Source: Cepaea nemoralis
Taxonomy: Eukaryota > Mollusca > Gastropoda > Stylommatophora > Helicidae
Reading direction: 5' to 3'
Assembly (NCBI GenBank): GCA_014155875.1
Contig: JACEFZ010022436.1
Span: 1-64,000, forward strand
Length of the DNA stretch: 64,000 bases
The notes beneath the pieces were generated by a model that ran no database searches, was not told where the DNA came from, and saw only the letters and a program-made list of their open reading frames with translations. Of the stretch, positions 11,501 to 21,434 are shown piece by piece. The position numbers and the translations under genes are program-made. The stretch's first letter is position 1. Every line of letters starts with the position of its first letter.

Positions 11501-12201
11501 ATGGATCAGCCAAAAATTCAATAGAGAATGGAGGAGGAGGAATTCTCCTAAATTTAAAAAATGGAGTGAAAAAAACACATTCAATGGCAACTGGAAAATT
11601 TTCAAGTAACTTCAAAGCGGAGGTAGAGGCTCTGAAAACTGCAGCAGAAATGCTCCTGATGGAGGAAAATAAAGAGAAGCAAATAGCTATCTTCACAGAT
11701 GCAAAGTCAGCTGTCTCAATACTGAAGAGCAATAACAGCACAGAACTAACTGACCTAAGAGCAGCACTCCATGGTCTATGCCAGAAATCCAAAAAAGTTG
11801 TAATACAGTGGATCCCATCACATTGCAGTATACCTGGAAACGAAGAGGCTGACAGACTGGCAAAAGAGGGCGGACAACTACCACAGCCTGACATAGACAT
11901 AACCTATAATGAGGCAAAGAGGTTGATAAAAAGCACTTATAGAACCAAATGGGAATCAGAGCATCCAGGCCATCAGAAGGATGATGCATATTACAAACTC
12001 GACCGAAGAGAACAAGTAGCAATCTTCAGACTCCGCACAGGACATAACAGGCTGAAATACCACTTGTTCAATAAACTAAAGATAGGAGATACCAATGAAT
12101 GTAATTGTAGAACTGGAAAAATGACAGCAAAACATTTGCTGCAGGATTGCCCAACGTATGCAGAACAGAGAGATATTTTGGCCCACACCTGCTTCATTTG
12201 A
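8525..12201 (+). pseudogene. Family-1 LINE polyprotein: AP endonuclease, reverse transcriptase, RNase H (two frameshifts)
   Basis: The conceptual protein nicks target DNA, copies element RNA and removes RNA. Endonuclease motifs run LQWNAEGV, QETHL, VGDFNSRSERWGY, TPDLAF and GSDHRPI. RT motifs include GYRPISLL, WIDLEKAFDKVW, GVPQGGVLSP and the catalytic FADD near 10,600. RNase H carries YTDGS (about 11,497), AEVEAL, FTDAKS and EEADRLA, the D-E-D-D set, with WIPSH just before the last. The C-terminus ends CNC...KHLLQDC, the zinc-knuckle-like motif of such LINEs. The frame is split in three: 8525-8851, 8841-9971 and 9883-12201. Single-base shifts lie near 8,840 and about 9,880, so this copy cannot make the full protein. 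The ATG at 8525 precedes the endonuclease by about 27 residues with no ORF1-like domain before it. Confidence 0.92.
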
Positions 12202-12296
12202 GGACAAGCTCTATGGAGATATCAACAAGCTAAAGTTGACCGCAGCTTACTTTAACTACATACAGGTTGACATTTAAAGGTGCATGAAGACCCAGA

Positions 12297-12575
12297 GGCA
12301 TGAAATGGAATATTGCTTGGATAGCAAATCCATTATGTGGAAAGTCCAAATCGAAAGCTTGCTGTGTGGGCTTCATAAAAGGTGGAAAAGTGTCCTAGTG
12401 GCACGAAATGGAATATTGCTTGGATAGCAAATCCATTACGTGGAAAGTCTGAATCAAAAGCCACTGTGTGGGCTTCATAAAAGGTGGAAAAGTGTCCTAG
12501 TGGCACGAAATGGAATATTGCTTGGATAGCAAATCCATTACATGGAAAGTCCGAATCGAAAGCTCACTGTGTGGA
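12297..12575 (+). repeat. 3' UTR tandem repeat, 102-103-bp unit, about 2.7 copies
   Basis: Units begin at ggca(t/c)gaaatggaa at 12297, 12400 and 12502, and each contains attgcttggatagcaaatcc. The third is cut short near 12575. The array sits between the stop codon and the 3' terminal module of the LINE. Confidence 0.85.
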
Positions 12576-12639
12576 TGTCATCTGCAGACTGCATACTTCT
12601 GGTTTCCGGAAGAACAGCCTATGGTGAACGGAAGGTCCA

Positions 12640-13023
12640 ATATACGGAAGTGAGGCTAAGCAGCCATGTGCAGGACGTGACGATTCCTTGGGTGAGCCCA
12701 GTACCAGAGCGCTATGTATCGGCTCTGCAAGTATGGAAGCCTTGGATGGCGGGGAATGCCCATGGTCTGCCCCTGCCTTCCCATGAGGGCTGACCAGGAT
12801 CTTTGGCTGTTCTATATGGACCAGCTGGGATGGGGGAATAACACCACAACAGTGAGAGTCAAACGTCCTAAGAAACCCCCGGGAAGGTTAACACGGTCAA
12901 CAAATGCCCGCAGAAGTCGGATGTGTCGGCCTAACGGCGCAAGAACGCAGCTCTGCTGTAAACAGGCACAACGCAATCACATCCGGAAAAAAAAACTCTG
13001 GATGAACGAAGAAGAAGACGACG
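12640..13023 (+). mobile_element. Family-1 LINE 3' terminal module and tail
   Basis: Two blocks make up the 3' end. Block M (12,640-12,870; gtgacgattccttgggtgag, ggctctgcaa, gcccctgccttccc) recurs twice in each non-coding derivative at 35,290-36,910 and 58,250-59,913. Block T (12,882-13,023) is the same sequence as the free-standing SINE-GAA repeats and ends gaagaagacgacg directly against the target duplication. Block T is therefore the natural 3' terminus and probably the sequence recognised by the LINE reverse transcriptase. Confidence 0.8.
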
Positions 13024-13035
13024 AAATTCCCATCA

Positions 13036-13215
13036 AGGTGGAAATGTAAATTAATCTGGGCTCTAAGATCAATCCAACCTAAAATGATTACCAGAAAGTC
13101 TTAGGAAATAAAGATAAAATTCATTATATTGATCACCATCTCTTCTCTCAAGTGCAGATCGGTCTTTAAACATGATGTGGCTAGCACCAAATGCCCCACT
13201 CCTCAAGGCGTGTGA
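13036..13215 (+). mobile_element. SINE-A body, downstream of the LINE insertion
   Basis: This resumes the SINE-A interrupted at 8033 and matches 51,593-51,740 in R. It shares a body with the SINE-A copies at 14,325 and 52,890 (tctggctcc-type block, then gtggctagcac). Confidence 0.7.
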
Positions 13216-13429
13216 AAAAGGATCCTTACATATTTTACTGATGTAATGAGATCTATAGAAACACAGGCCACAGGTTGATATTACTAAAGAGATATTTGTC
13301 TTTCATCTGCACTGCTTATCAGGTCAGAAAAGATGTCACAATGAATGACATACAAGATGTTAAACTGTGACAGACAAGATGTCACAGTGAAATGGCATTT
13401 GTGTGTGCATCTCTGATGACCTATTAAAA

Positions 13430-14310
13430 TCCACATTTATAGATTTAAACAACCAAAATGAACAATCGGAACATTTTGAGGGAGACTAAGTCGCTAAGAC
13501 AACTTATCACAAACGGAAAGAAGTCATTTTTTAGTTACATTATGAGAAGACAAAAACTAGAACATGTGACAACTGGAAAGATTTGTGGAAAGAGTTAGAG
13601 GAAGACAACATGAGAAAATTCTTTAGTCTTGTGTCATGGCACATATAGGAATCAACACATGAATTGAGCCATGCTGTCGGAGATCACAATTTGTGGAGAG
13701 GTATGATCGCCCATGCCATCTAGCAAGGCACTGGATGATTTAAAGCTTTGCCAAAGTAACCATCTACTTTAGATGTGAAGATCATTGCAAAGTAAGTCTT
13801 CCGAATCATGTGCCAAAGTTGTTACTGAGAATCATCATGGGAAGAATGAGAAATAAGATAGACCAGATATTAATGATGAACACTGAATAATGAGGAGGAA
13901 TCCAGAAAAGAAACTTGAATTGTCAAAATATGTTGACCATAGTGGCACGGAGCTAGAAAATGGACAGATAAAACCATTCTGCTTGTGAACCACGCAGGAA
14001 TAAACACCTAACAAAGGATTGCAGAAGAAAAAGGAATAGGAAAATATGGGAAAGAGCAATAGAAGTAAAAACAGATCCATAATTTTGCTTCATAGACCAT
14101 ATACAGGCATTTCACAGTTAACACGTGAGGAAATATAATAGAGCAATTTAATACTGATGGCAAAGACTTCAGAATGCGTAATGTGATATGACTGGCAGTA
14201 AACAGGAGCTGTACAAACTGACAACCAGTTAGGAATATTTCAGTGAAAGCTGTCAGACAAGAACGTGTCTGTCCTCATTTGTTTTCATTATATCGTGGCC
14301 ATGTAATGAA
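13430..14310 (+). pseudogene. RTE-like relics: C-terminal piece, then RT piece
   Basis: About 13,530-13,740 translates in pieces to MRRQKLEHVTTGKICGK and the conserved C-terminal arginine/glycine stretch. About 13,800-14,310 gives LLRIIMGRMRNKIDQ, a decayed TDGKDFRMRN, and CPHLFSLY. The order (C-terminus before RT core) means two different broken copies lie side by side. The same relics occur at 51,965-52,885 in R, so they predate the duplication. Confidence 0.6.
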
Positions 14311-14324
14311 GTGGGAATCATGGT

Positions 14325-14560
14325 AGCACAGTGGCTAACTCACTTGCCTGATGGCCATGGATTTGAATTCATATTAGGGTGCATTTGTGAAATAGATCTG
14401 TGCTCCAAGGTCAACCCAGCCTACAATGTGTGCCAAGAAGTAAAGTTGGCAGGTGTTTAAGAAGTGAAGGTATGATACTAACCGCATCACCCCTTGAATT
14501 TAAATTAGTCCACACAAATATGGCTAGCACTATATTTCCCATAATCCTCAAGATTTTAAT
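14325..14560 (+). mobile_element. SINE-A copy
   Basis: The tRNA-like head shows an A box, tagcacagtggctaac, and a weak B box, ggatttgaattc, followed by the SINE-A body ending near atggctagcac. It matches 52,890-53,130 in R. Confidence 0.7.
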
Positions 14561-14879
14561 CAATTTTTAAAAATGGCTGGATGAGAAGACTTTACTTACT
14601 TTATATATTAAGGATCTATAGAAACAATATGCTATGTCTTACCTAATGAGATTTTTTTGCTTTCATCTGTAGTGCATCTTGTCCCCAAGGTGTCACATTG
14701 AGAAAGACATGATTTCAATGTGAGACAGACAATATGTCACAGTGAGAAAGACAATTTCAAGGTGAGATGTCACATTTATAAAATTGGGTACATATCAAAT
14801 GTACCTAGTAAAATGCATATTTATAGCTTTGTCTGAGAAACCAGATGTTTTACATGTGAAGATCATTGCACAATATGTC

Positions 14880-15345
14880 TAGAGTCATGTACTAAAATTG
14901 TTAATGAGAATCACGAGCTTCAGAAGTGTTAAAAACAAGTTGAAACCAGAAATTAGTGCTGAACAATGCAGTTTTATAGCAGGAAGGGCTCCTAGAAATT
15001 AAAGTGAAAACAAACCCTACCTACACTTCATTGACCAGATAAGTGTATTTCACAGTTAAAACAGAAAGTTTTTTTTTTTCGCACCGGGCGCGCTGAGAAC
15101 TGCTACCGATTCTCACGCAGCTGCGTTTGGTCATGTGGATGAATGGAATTATGGAGAAAGCCGCTCTAACTCCTAGGCCAGGGAGACCAGCAAAACAGAA
15201 AGTAAACAACTAATATATTAAGTACTGATGGCAATGATATTAGAATACGAAATCTGGCATTGTGGCAGCAAGCAACAGTTGTACAAACTAACAACCAGAT
15301 AGGAATATTCCAGTACATGAAGAAAGAGATGACGTCCACTGTCTG
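14880..15345 (+). pseudogene. RTE-like RT relic split by a short insertion
   Basis: Fragments read VLKLLMRI, KNKLKPEISAEQC, then after the insertion TDGNDIRIRNLALWQQA and NNQIGIFQ. These line up with the intact-type order of the RTE at 39,267-40,528. The R equivalent begins at 53,480 but is cut by a deletion. Confidence 0.55.
15070..15191 (-). mobile_element. 122-bp retroposed insert with poly(A) tail
   Basis: Read on minus it ends in an A run (plus-strand T run at 15070-15079) and is flanked by an exact 12-bp target duplication, aaaacagaaagt, at 15058-15069 and 15192-15203. The GC-rich body contains the self-complementary cgcagctgcg. Poly(A) plus target duplication show LINE-mediated retroposition. 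The source RNA is not recognised; it could be a small non-coding RNA or a SINE fragment. Confidence 0.65.
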
Positions 15346-16074
15346 CAGCTTTGTTTTCATTATAAATATACAGAGAACATTTAATTATAAACATACAGTG
15401 AACATATAAAAAGATCTATAGGAATATTAGAGCGAGAAGAAAACCAGACTTTTAGTGGTGAGCCATGGCTGAGAGACTACTGAATCTACTTGAGGCTCAA
15501 GAGGGACAATGTTTGTCCATAGAATAGGGCTGAGAATGTGTCCAGGAACCTTATGAATCTAATGCTATAACACGCCCTCCTGATCTCTTGAGATACCTGG
15601 CCCTCTCTGATATGGGCAAAAAACAGGAGGGCCCATGTGCAAGTGACCCACGTTACAAATGCCATGGCAGTTGTAAATCATAAAGAGAAGGCTTTATGGC
15701 TGGTAAGCTGACAGAACTTCGGAAAGAAAACCTACCCACAGCTAGACAGAGCCTTGATTGATTGAACTTTTTAAGGCTGCTGCACTGGCAGAACTTAGGA
15801 AAGAAAACCTTACACAAATGCAGGGCCACAAGTTGGATACATGGATCTGTGACGTGCATCACTTGGGGTGTTGCATTTCCCTCAAAAGAGATATGAAGAA
15901 GAAGAAAAGATATATTCCAGCTGGTGGTCATAAACAAGTTGTGTTGTGATGGCATGGTCTTGACAACAGTTAAGAAAATTATAAATACAGTGATTGGAAA
16001 GTAATAAGACAATAAGATTATAGTAATGGTAAAATCAAAGAAACAGATTATGCCCAAATATACAGTTAAATCAC
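15346..16074 (+). other. L-only region with RTE scraps and no gene
   Basis: There is no sustained reading frame with recognisable homology. Around 15,690-15,810 a segment containing cagaactt and ggaaagaaaacct appears twice. The remainder is AT-rich and lies in the part of L that is missing from R. Confidence 0.4.
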
Positions 16075-16480
16075 CTGTGAGACCCGGACGCTTACTAAAC
16101 GATCTGAACAGTGCATAAATGCTTTTGAATATAAATGTTATAGATGGATTCTAAGAATATGTTAGATATAAAGAACAAATGCATCCATACGACAATAGCT
16201 AAATATTGAAGAAGGTTGGCTACTAAAGACAATAAAACAAAGACAATTGAAATATTTTGGTCACTTGAAACATCATGAAAGTTTGGAGAGAAAAATAATG
16301 GAGGGGTATATGCCCGAGAAGAGAGGAAGCGGAAAGCCAAAGAGAAGATGGGTGCAGGGTGTAACAGATAATCTCCAGATGGCTGTATCGGATGCGGGAC
16401 ATCTTGCTTGTGACCAAGAAGTTTTCCGGAAGGTTGTTATGGAAGCAAGGTTCTACAAAGGACATGTTACTAAATGAATG
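16075..16480 (+). pseudogene. RTE-like family 3, C-terminal relic
   Basis: The conceptual protein reads NAFEYKCYRWILRI, then KYFGHLKHHESLERKIMEGYMPEKRGSGKPKRRWVQ in broken form, then SDAGHLACDQEVFRKVV. This is the C-terminal signature following the RT domain in RTE-like and related endonuclease-RT elements. The same signature on the minus strand is at 43,170-43,620. The frame stays open from 16,247 to 16,477 and is broken upstream. Confidence 0.65.
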
Positions 16481-16494
16481 AATGAATGCGTAGG

Positions 16495-16795
16495 ACAGCA
16501 TCGCCGAATGGACAAGATCGCATCCGGTGTGCTGATAATGAGGTAAGGGGTTCAACCCCTACACCAGACAGTTTGACTAAAATATAGACCTATTGTCCTT
16601 GACTTGGGGGTGTAAATTACAAGTACCTCTAAAGTCGGAGTGGGTTTGCCTGATGGCAAGGGACACTGTTGATATGGAAAACTAATCCTCGCACAAAATT
16701 CAGTCCAGCACTACTAGAAATAGTGTGTTTGGACTATGCTTGAGTATAAATCGAGCAAGCTCAAAACAAAAAAAATAAATAAATAAAAGGATACA
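16495..16795 (+). mobile_element. SINE-B (tRNA-derived), near full length
   Basis: The head resembles a tRNA with an A box (gccgaatggac) and a strong B box (ggggttcaacccc). About 200 bp of body follows, containing ttgacttgggggtgtaaatt and ggagtgggtttgcctgatgg, then an A-rich tail ending aataaataaataaaa. Related minus-strand fragments are at 17,940, 19,256, 43,625 and 54,075. Confidence 0.8.
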
Positions 16796-16799
16796 ATTA

Positions 16800-17264
16800 A
16801 ATTCAGTAGTATTAATTTGGGGCAAGTATGGGAATTCAGATATGTTAGTACATTCATATAATTAGATATATATCACAGAAATAAATAATAACATTAGACA
16901 AGCAAAACACTTCTGGTTACAAACTGACATCTTATATAATAATTCCTGTCATTTCACAGAAATATCAGTTGTAGAACCCTTGAGGTAATCAAGACAGCCC
17001 AGGGGTGTCGAGTTGGCCATGTGTCTAAGTACTTTGTCCCTGCAGCAAGGTCCTTTTCATTATTTGGAGGTGACATGTTCAGTTTACGATTTGGTAACTG
17101 CAGCTTTCAGTTTTTACTTTGTCTAGCATGACCTGTAATCTCCATGTATATGAGTGCCATTCAGTACTTGTGAATATATATTTATATATATCCTGTCTTT
17201 AGATGTTAGTAAAAGAATGTTTGCTTGTGGACAATTAGTAAATGAAGAAAACTGAATCAATTGA
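16800..17264. other. AT-rich, nothing recognised
   Basis: I see no coding frame, RNA gene or dispersed repeat that I can name in this stretch. Confidence 0.4.
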
Positions 17265-17640
17265 AGTCACAGAAATGTAGTTTTACAGAAGAATGCTGAA
17301 AATCCTAAGAGTGCCAAAATGAGTAATATGTTCTGAAACCAATCAAAAGCTTGCAGCTGCAGTGAGAAAGGGTGTTGAAATGCTATATTGAACCTATACT
17401 GTTGTATGCATGTGAAACATGGACAATAAGCAGACATGCTGAGACACATTTAATGGCATTGACAATGTGGTCTCCAAGGAAAAAGTAAGGAACAGAGACA
17501 AAAACAAGTGAGGCAGTCCTTAAGAAAACACACATTTTGTGGAGAAATAAACTTGAAAACTAGCAGATCCTAGACTGGAGATTACGTCAGATGATCAACC
17601 ATGACCTCCTATGCTTAGCTAGCATGCAATGATGAAGACA
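17265..17640 (+). pseudogene. RTE-like thumb/C-terminal relic
   Basis: The pieces KCYIEPILLYACETWTISRHAE-like and LMALTMW match the region after the RT palm of the RTE copies at 26,076 and 57,603. Frameshifts and stops are frequent. It lies in the segment lost from R. Confidence 0.6.
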
Positions 17641-17710
17641 CAGTATCACAAACAGAAATGAGGCTTCATTCAGAAAAGGAAAAAACTTGAAACAACTTGT
17701 AAAGATTAAT

Positions 17711-17845
17711 GAAAAGAGATTGAGGAAGAGATGAAGAAAAGAGACCGATGAAGGCAGTAAGAAAAGAGACAGAGGAAGGCAGTAAGAAAAGATATTGAGA
17801 AAGAAAGTAAGAAAAGAGATTGAGGAAGACAGTAAGGAAAGAATC
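17711..17845 (+). repeat. Purine-rich minisatellite, about 25-26-bp unit x5
   Basis: Five degenerate units of the type gagattgaggaaggcagtaa follow one another. The run is almost pure A/G on the plus strand. Small reading frames on the opposite strand across it are by-products of the repeat. Confidence 0.75.
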
Positions 17846-17939
17846 TTGATAGCATTTTAGATGGCATGGGAAAATATTGGTAAATTCTTTCCGTTTGCAC
17901 ACTTTGAAATCAAGCGTAATCCATACATGCTCTATTACC

Positions 17940-18170
17940 TCTAGTGCACTAGACTGAATTTTGTGTGTGGATTAGCTTCCCCTAATACCAGTCTCCCTCG
18001 TCATCAAGAGAACCCACTACAAGAGTATTTGTAATTTACGTCCCCAAGTCAAGGGCGAGAAGTCAGCATTTTACTCCAACTCACCGGTGCAGGGTTTGAA
18101 CCCGCTACCTCGACATCAGCACACTTGATGTTTAGAAATTAGCACTCTTATCCATTCAGACATGCTAACC
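17940..18170 (-). mobile_element. SINE-B copy, 3' truncated
   Basis: Reverse-complement match to the SINE-B at 16,495. On plus it shows ctgaattttgtgtgtggatt, then accggtgcagggtttgaaccc (B box on minus), then the head. The A-rich tail is missing. Confidence 0.7.
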
Positions 18171-18654
18171 TCACTAGCACATGAACAGTTTGTTGTCCGG
18201 TTCTCAAACAGCTGTGTAAGGATACTCACCATCAAGGCCATCCCCACACAGAAGACCAGCTGTAGTGAGTCTTCCATACCCTCACTTCAGCGTCTTCACA
18301 TCGCTCTCATACAGGCTTCATCCAATCAGTCTCATAATTTTGTCTCCCATGTGTAACTGTGTCCTGCATGTTTCGCCACTTTTCCCCCCAGTAAGCCCTT
18401 TAAAACTGTAACAAAGTAATTTTCCCTACATGGCTGAAGCACCTTATTTTATTCCCCTCCTGCCATGATATTCCTCCTATTTATATGGTCACAGTGTTGA
18501 AACAAGTATAGGACCCTTTTATGTGTCTTTGTGTATCTATGCTTGCCCCATATTTTGTATAGATCAATGGCCGCTCCATGGGTGATGACCAGTATCATAC
18601 CGGCTGTCTTTACTTCATAGAACATTTCCGTGGTGGGCATTTTTAAGCAGGGTT
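18171..18654. other. No gene recognised (L-only sequence)
   Basis: Nothing coding or repeated could be identified. The short frames on either strand have no recognisable motifs. Confidence 0.35.
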
Positions 18655-18905
18655 GACTTGGAAGCCAGCGCTGTGGCAAGGGCACACCGACACAGTTTGT
18701 AATCCTGCATAGCACGTTTGAAACAGCTGCAGGCGATTTGGAATCAGACAGCCTTGCATTGGTTTTCGTTCAATGGTGTGAGTGCCGGTTGTTCAGAAAG
18801 CAATGACAAACTACTAAACGTAACCTTGCCAAGAAATCACAAACAGTCAATAAATGTTGGTGTTGACTGCGACGTCCTGTAAAAGATATACAACTAACTA
18901 ACTTG
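18655..18905 (+). mobile_element. SINE-C copy, near full length
   Basis: The tRNA-like head gccagcgctgtggcaaggg has a decayed B box (gtttgaaac). The conserved SINE-C body follows, with caaactactaaacgtaacc, ttgccaagaaatcac and gttgactgcgacgtcctgta. R keeps only the 3' part of this copy, at 53,660-53,765. Confidence 0.75.
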
Positions 18906-20083
18906 GAAACCTAAATATTTGTAATAATTATGCCTCAGAGGTTTGAGCATGTGACCACTGAGGCAGTAGGGAAATATGCTAGTCATTGTGATTCTTCAAT
19001 TGTGCCCTTAATTTAGTTATTCATCGTCCATGTTTCTACACCACACAATGATCAAGTCTTCATTGCATGCCTGGCCTGAAGCAGAGAGCCACCATGATTC
19101 CAGTTGTTGCTTATATTAGTATTTAGTGCCCAGTGATTTCAGCTTTCTGCATACATCTTTCTGTCTCTCTAACCTAATATTTACCCACATTTCTCCATTC
19201 CATCTCTTCTGTTTTTGGTTGTTTTTTTTTTTGGTTTTTTTTTTGCATTCATTCGCTTTGAACTAACCGGTGCAGGGGTTGAACCTGCTACCTTGGAATC
19301 AGCACATCTTATGTTTACCCATGTTTGATCAATTATATATGAACTAGAAGCATGCCATGTAAATTGCAGGAAATGAGAACATCTCGATGTTGGGAGATTC
19401 AACATGGAAGCATCACAGGATGGTGGTTGCATGCATGATATAATTAATTATAGATATGATAATTTGAAAATATATATATGGATATAAACATAATACATGC
19501 TCAAATTCTGCCCTCATGTCTGCTTTCGTAATTGTTTTCTTCATCATTTTACATAGCTTGAAAATGTATGTCAAGATAGATAACTCATGGATTACCCAGA
19601 CACAGTGAGAATGAATGGCAATCCATTATGGCAACATGGGAGACATTGTAATTGTAATATATTAGCTTTCAATTTCTTTTTAAAATCGAATATTACATGT
19701 CAAAAGAATAATGTGCCCTGCCAAATGACATAGGTTTTTGTGCATTCCCACAGACATTTACCTATCCTATACATAATTTTTGGTTCTTATATTCTTTGTT
19801 GTTTTTATTGTGTTCTCTTGTGTCCATCAACTTCTAATTGCATTCTTCTTCTGTAATATTTATATGTATTTGCCTTGTTATCTTAACCATGGTAACCATA
19901 GCTGATATACATCAATAACCATCACTGGATTTGGCTGTTGCTCCTGTCAAAATGTAGACCCAATTCATTGTTTTTTGCTTCATCTTTTCCTTTATATATT
20001 TTTATTTTCCTAGACCTTTTCCTATCTCATCTCATTCCTATGATCTTTTCAATAACATCTCATTGATAAAACAAAGGTTAGAT
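18906..20083. other. Duplicated non-coding DNA with a SINE-B scrap
   Basis: It aligns with 53,766-55,082 in R. A minus-strand SINE-B fragment including the B box lies at about 19,256-19,330. Nothing else is recognised. A SINE-GAA insertion present in R at 54,560 is absent here. Confidence 0.5.
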
Positions 20084-20290
20084 GCATATCCTTTACAAGA
20101 TGTTGCAGTCAAACCCAGCATTATATTTTGCCGTATGTGATTTCTTGGCAAGTTTACGTTAAGTAGTTTGCCATTGAATGAAAACTAGCACACGGCGATC
20201 TGTTTCCTAATCGCCCACAGCTGTGTTTCGAACGCAGTATGTGGAATTACAAATTGCGTTTGTAAGCCCTTCACCAAACTGCTGGCTTCT
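20084..20290 (-). mobile_element. SINE-C copy (pre-duplication)
   Basis: On minus it runs from the head gccagcagtttggtgaaggg through a B box (gcgttcgaaacac) into the SINE-C body ending aggatatgcatc. The same insertion is at 55,083-55,315 in R. Confidence 0.75.
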
Positions 20291-20794
20291 CATTCATAGA
20301 TATTAGTTTTTACCTTTTTCATTTCCTTTTACATTGTTTTTCCTATTTTCATTAGTGACTATTAATGTTCTGATGTTCTATGTGCCTATATAAAAATAGG
20401 TTAATTCTGGTTTTGTCATCAACAGTATTCCGATGACAGCCTGGTGTCACTTGTGGGTCGTGTGACAGTCCATATGGGACGAAGCTGTCCTAGGAAATCC
20501 ATTCACTGACTTCGAAATGCGAATCTACATGTTTTCATGAAACAAATCATGTGGTTTCTCTTGGGCTACCATACCCACATGGGGGACTAAGATAGAATAC
20601 ATGATTAAATTGTACACTGAGTTCTGCTACTAAATTGTTTCTTTCATGGTTTTACAATACATGTCTGAACTTTTGAAGAGTTTTACCCAGCGATCCTTGT
20701 GGATACTGCAAGAATGTAGGCATCCATCTATCACGGCCACATGTTAGTTTATATTTTAATATTTAATAATATATTAGTACTAGTAAACTCCGTG
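20291..20794. other. Duplicated non-coding DNA
   Basis: It matches 55,316-55,821 in R. A conserved block around 20,440-20,530 (gtgtgacagtccatatggga) stands out as well preserved between copies, but it contains no frame or RNA that I can name. Confidence 0.4.
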
Positions 20795-20965
20795 GTGAAG
20801 GAGTTACAGACATGGTTCGTAATCCCGAATACCTGCGTTCAAAAGACAGTTGTGTTGGTCCAGCCTGTCGTTCAGACATCAACGGCAAACTTGCCCGGAA
20901 ATCACAAACAGCCAAAACATGCTGGGGTTGACTGCTATGTCCACAAAGGAAATGCAATTAACGTT
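20795..20965 (+). mobile_element. SINE-C copy (pre-duplication)
   Basis: Head gtggtgaaggagttac, B-box-like gcgttcaaaagac, then the body (aaatcacaaacagccaaaa, gctggggttgactgc). It matches 55,822-56,005 in R. Confidence 0.7.
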
Positions 20966-21009
20966 TTTTTTTAAAAACTAGTAACAAATAAACGACTACC
21001 AATCTATCA

Positions 21010-21425
21010 CAATCTATACTTTTGTATGGATGTGAAGCATGGACAATGAGCAGTCAGGCTGAAAAACATCTGATGGCTGCAGAAATGTGGTTTCTGAGGA
21101 AAATGCAAAGAATACCATGGACAGCCTGAAAGACCAATGAACAAGTCCTTCAGGAAACGAAGATCGTAAACTGATTAGAGACATTAGACGTAGACAGTCA
21201 CAATTTTGTGGGCATGTTATGAGAAGAAATGATTTGGAGAATTTGGTGACAACTGGTAAGATTGAGGAGAACAGACCAAGGGGAAGACCTAGAAGCAAGT
21301 ACCTGGATGGCTTGGCCTTGTGGCATGGTCGAGACAGAAACACGGAGCTGATCCACGACTCTTGTGATCGAGTGAGATGGCAGAACATGACCGCCCACGC
21401 TACTGGCATGGCACATGATGGATGG
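21010..21425 (+). mobile_element. RTE-like LINE, 5'-truncated C-terminal copy (L-specific)
   Basis: This 416-bp insertion is flanked by a 9-bp target duplication, aatctatca, at 21001-21009 and 21426-21434. The empty site is at 56,045-56,053 in R. It encodes the end of the RTE protein: LYGCEAWTMSSQAEKHLMAAEMWFL, then after a shift MRRNDLENLVTTGKIE, RPRGRPRSKYLDGLA and RVRWQNMTAHA. It ends in gatg-type repeats, as the other RTE copies do. Severe 5' truncation is normal for LINE insertion. Confidence 0.88.
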
Positions 21426-21434
21426 AATCTATCA

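Larger units (their letters stand above)
8034..13023 (+). mobile_element. Full-length family-1 LINE (EN-RT-RNase H non-LTR retrotransposon)
   Basis: This 4,990-bp element is flanked by a perfect 12-bp target-site duplication, aaattcccatca, at 8022-8033 and 13024-13035. The matching unoccupied site is at 51,581-51,592 in duplication copy R, which fixes both ends. Layout: a 5'-terminal hairpin (8034-8071), a 5' UTR with a 118-bp tandem duplication, and one broken reading frame (8525-12201) with AP endonuclease, reverse transcriptase, RNase H and a C-terminal CxC/H/C motif. Then follow a 3' UTR with a 103-bp unit repeated about 2.7 times and a terminal GAA-rich tail. No ORF1 is present. The EN-RT-RNase H order without a restriction-like endonuclease fits the I superfamily (I, Nimb and Ingi types). 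That clade label is from memory of motifs. Two frameshifts make this copy non-autonomous, but identical target duplications indicate a fairly young insertion. Confidence 0.93.

Noticed and set aside
8525..12201. Host gene with RNase H function
   Set aside because: It is bounded by a target-site duplication with an empty site in the paralogous segment, so it is a mobile element.
20440..20530. Conserved block as a non-coding RNA gene
   Set aside because: It is conserved only between the two duplication copies, which is expected from recent shared origin. No structure or promoter was seen.
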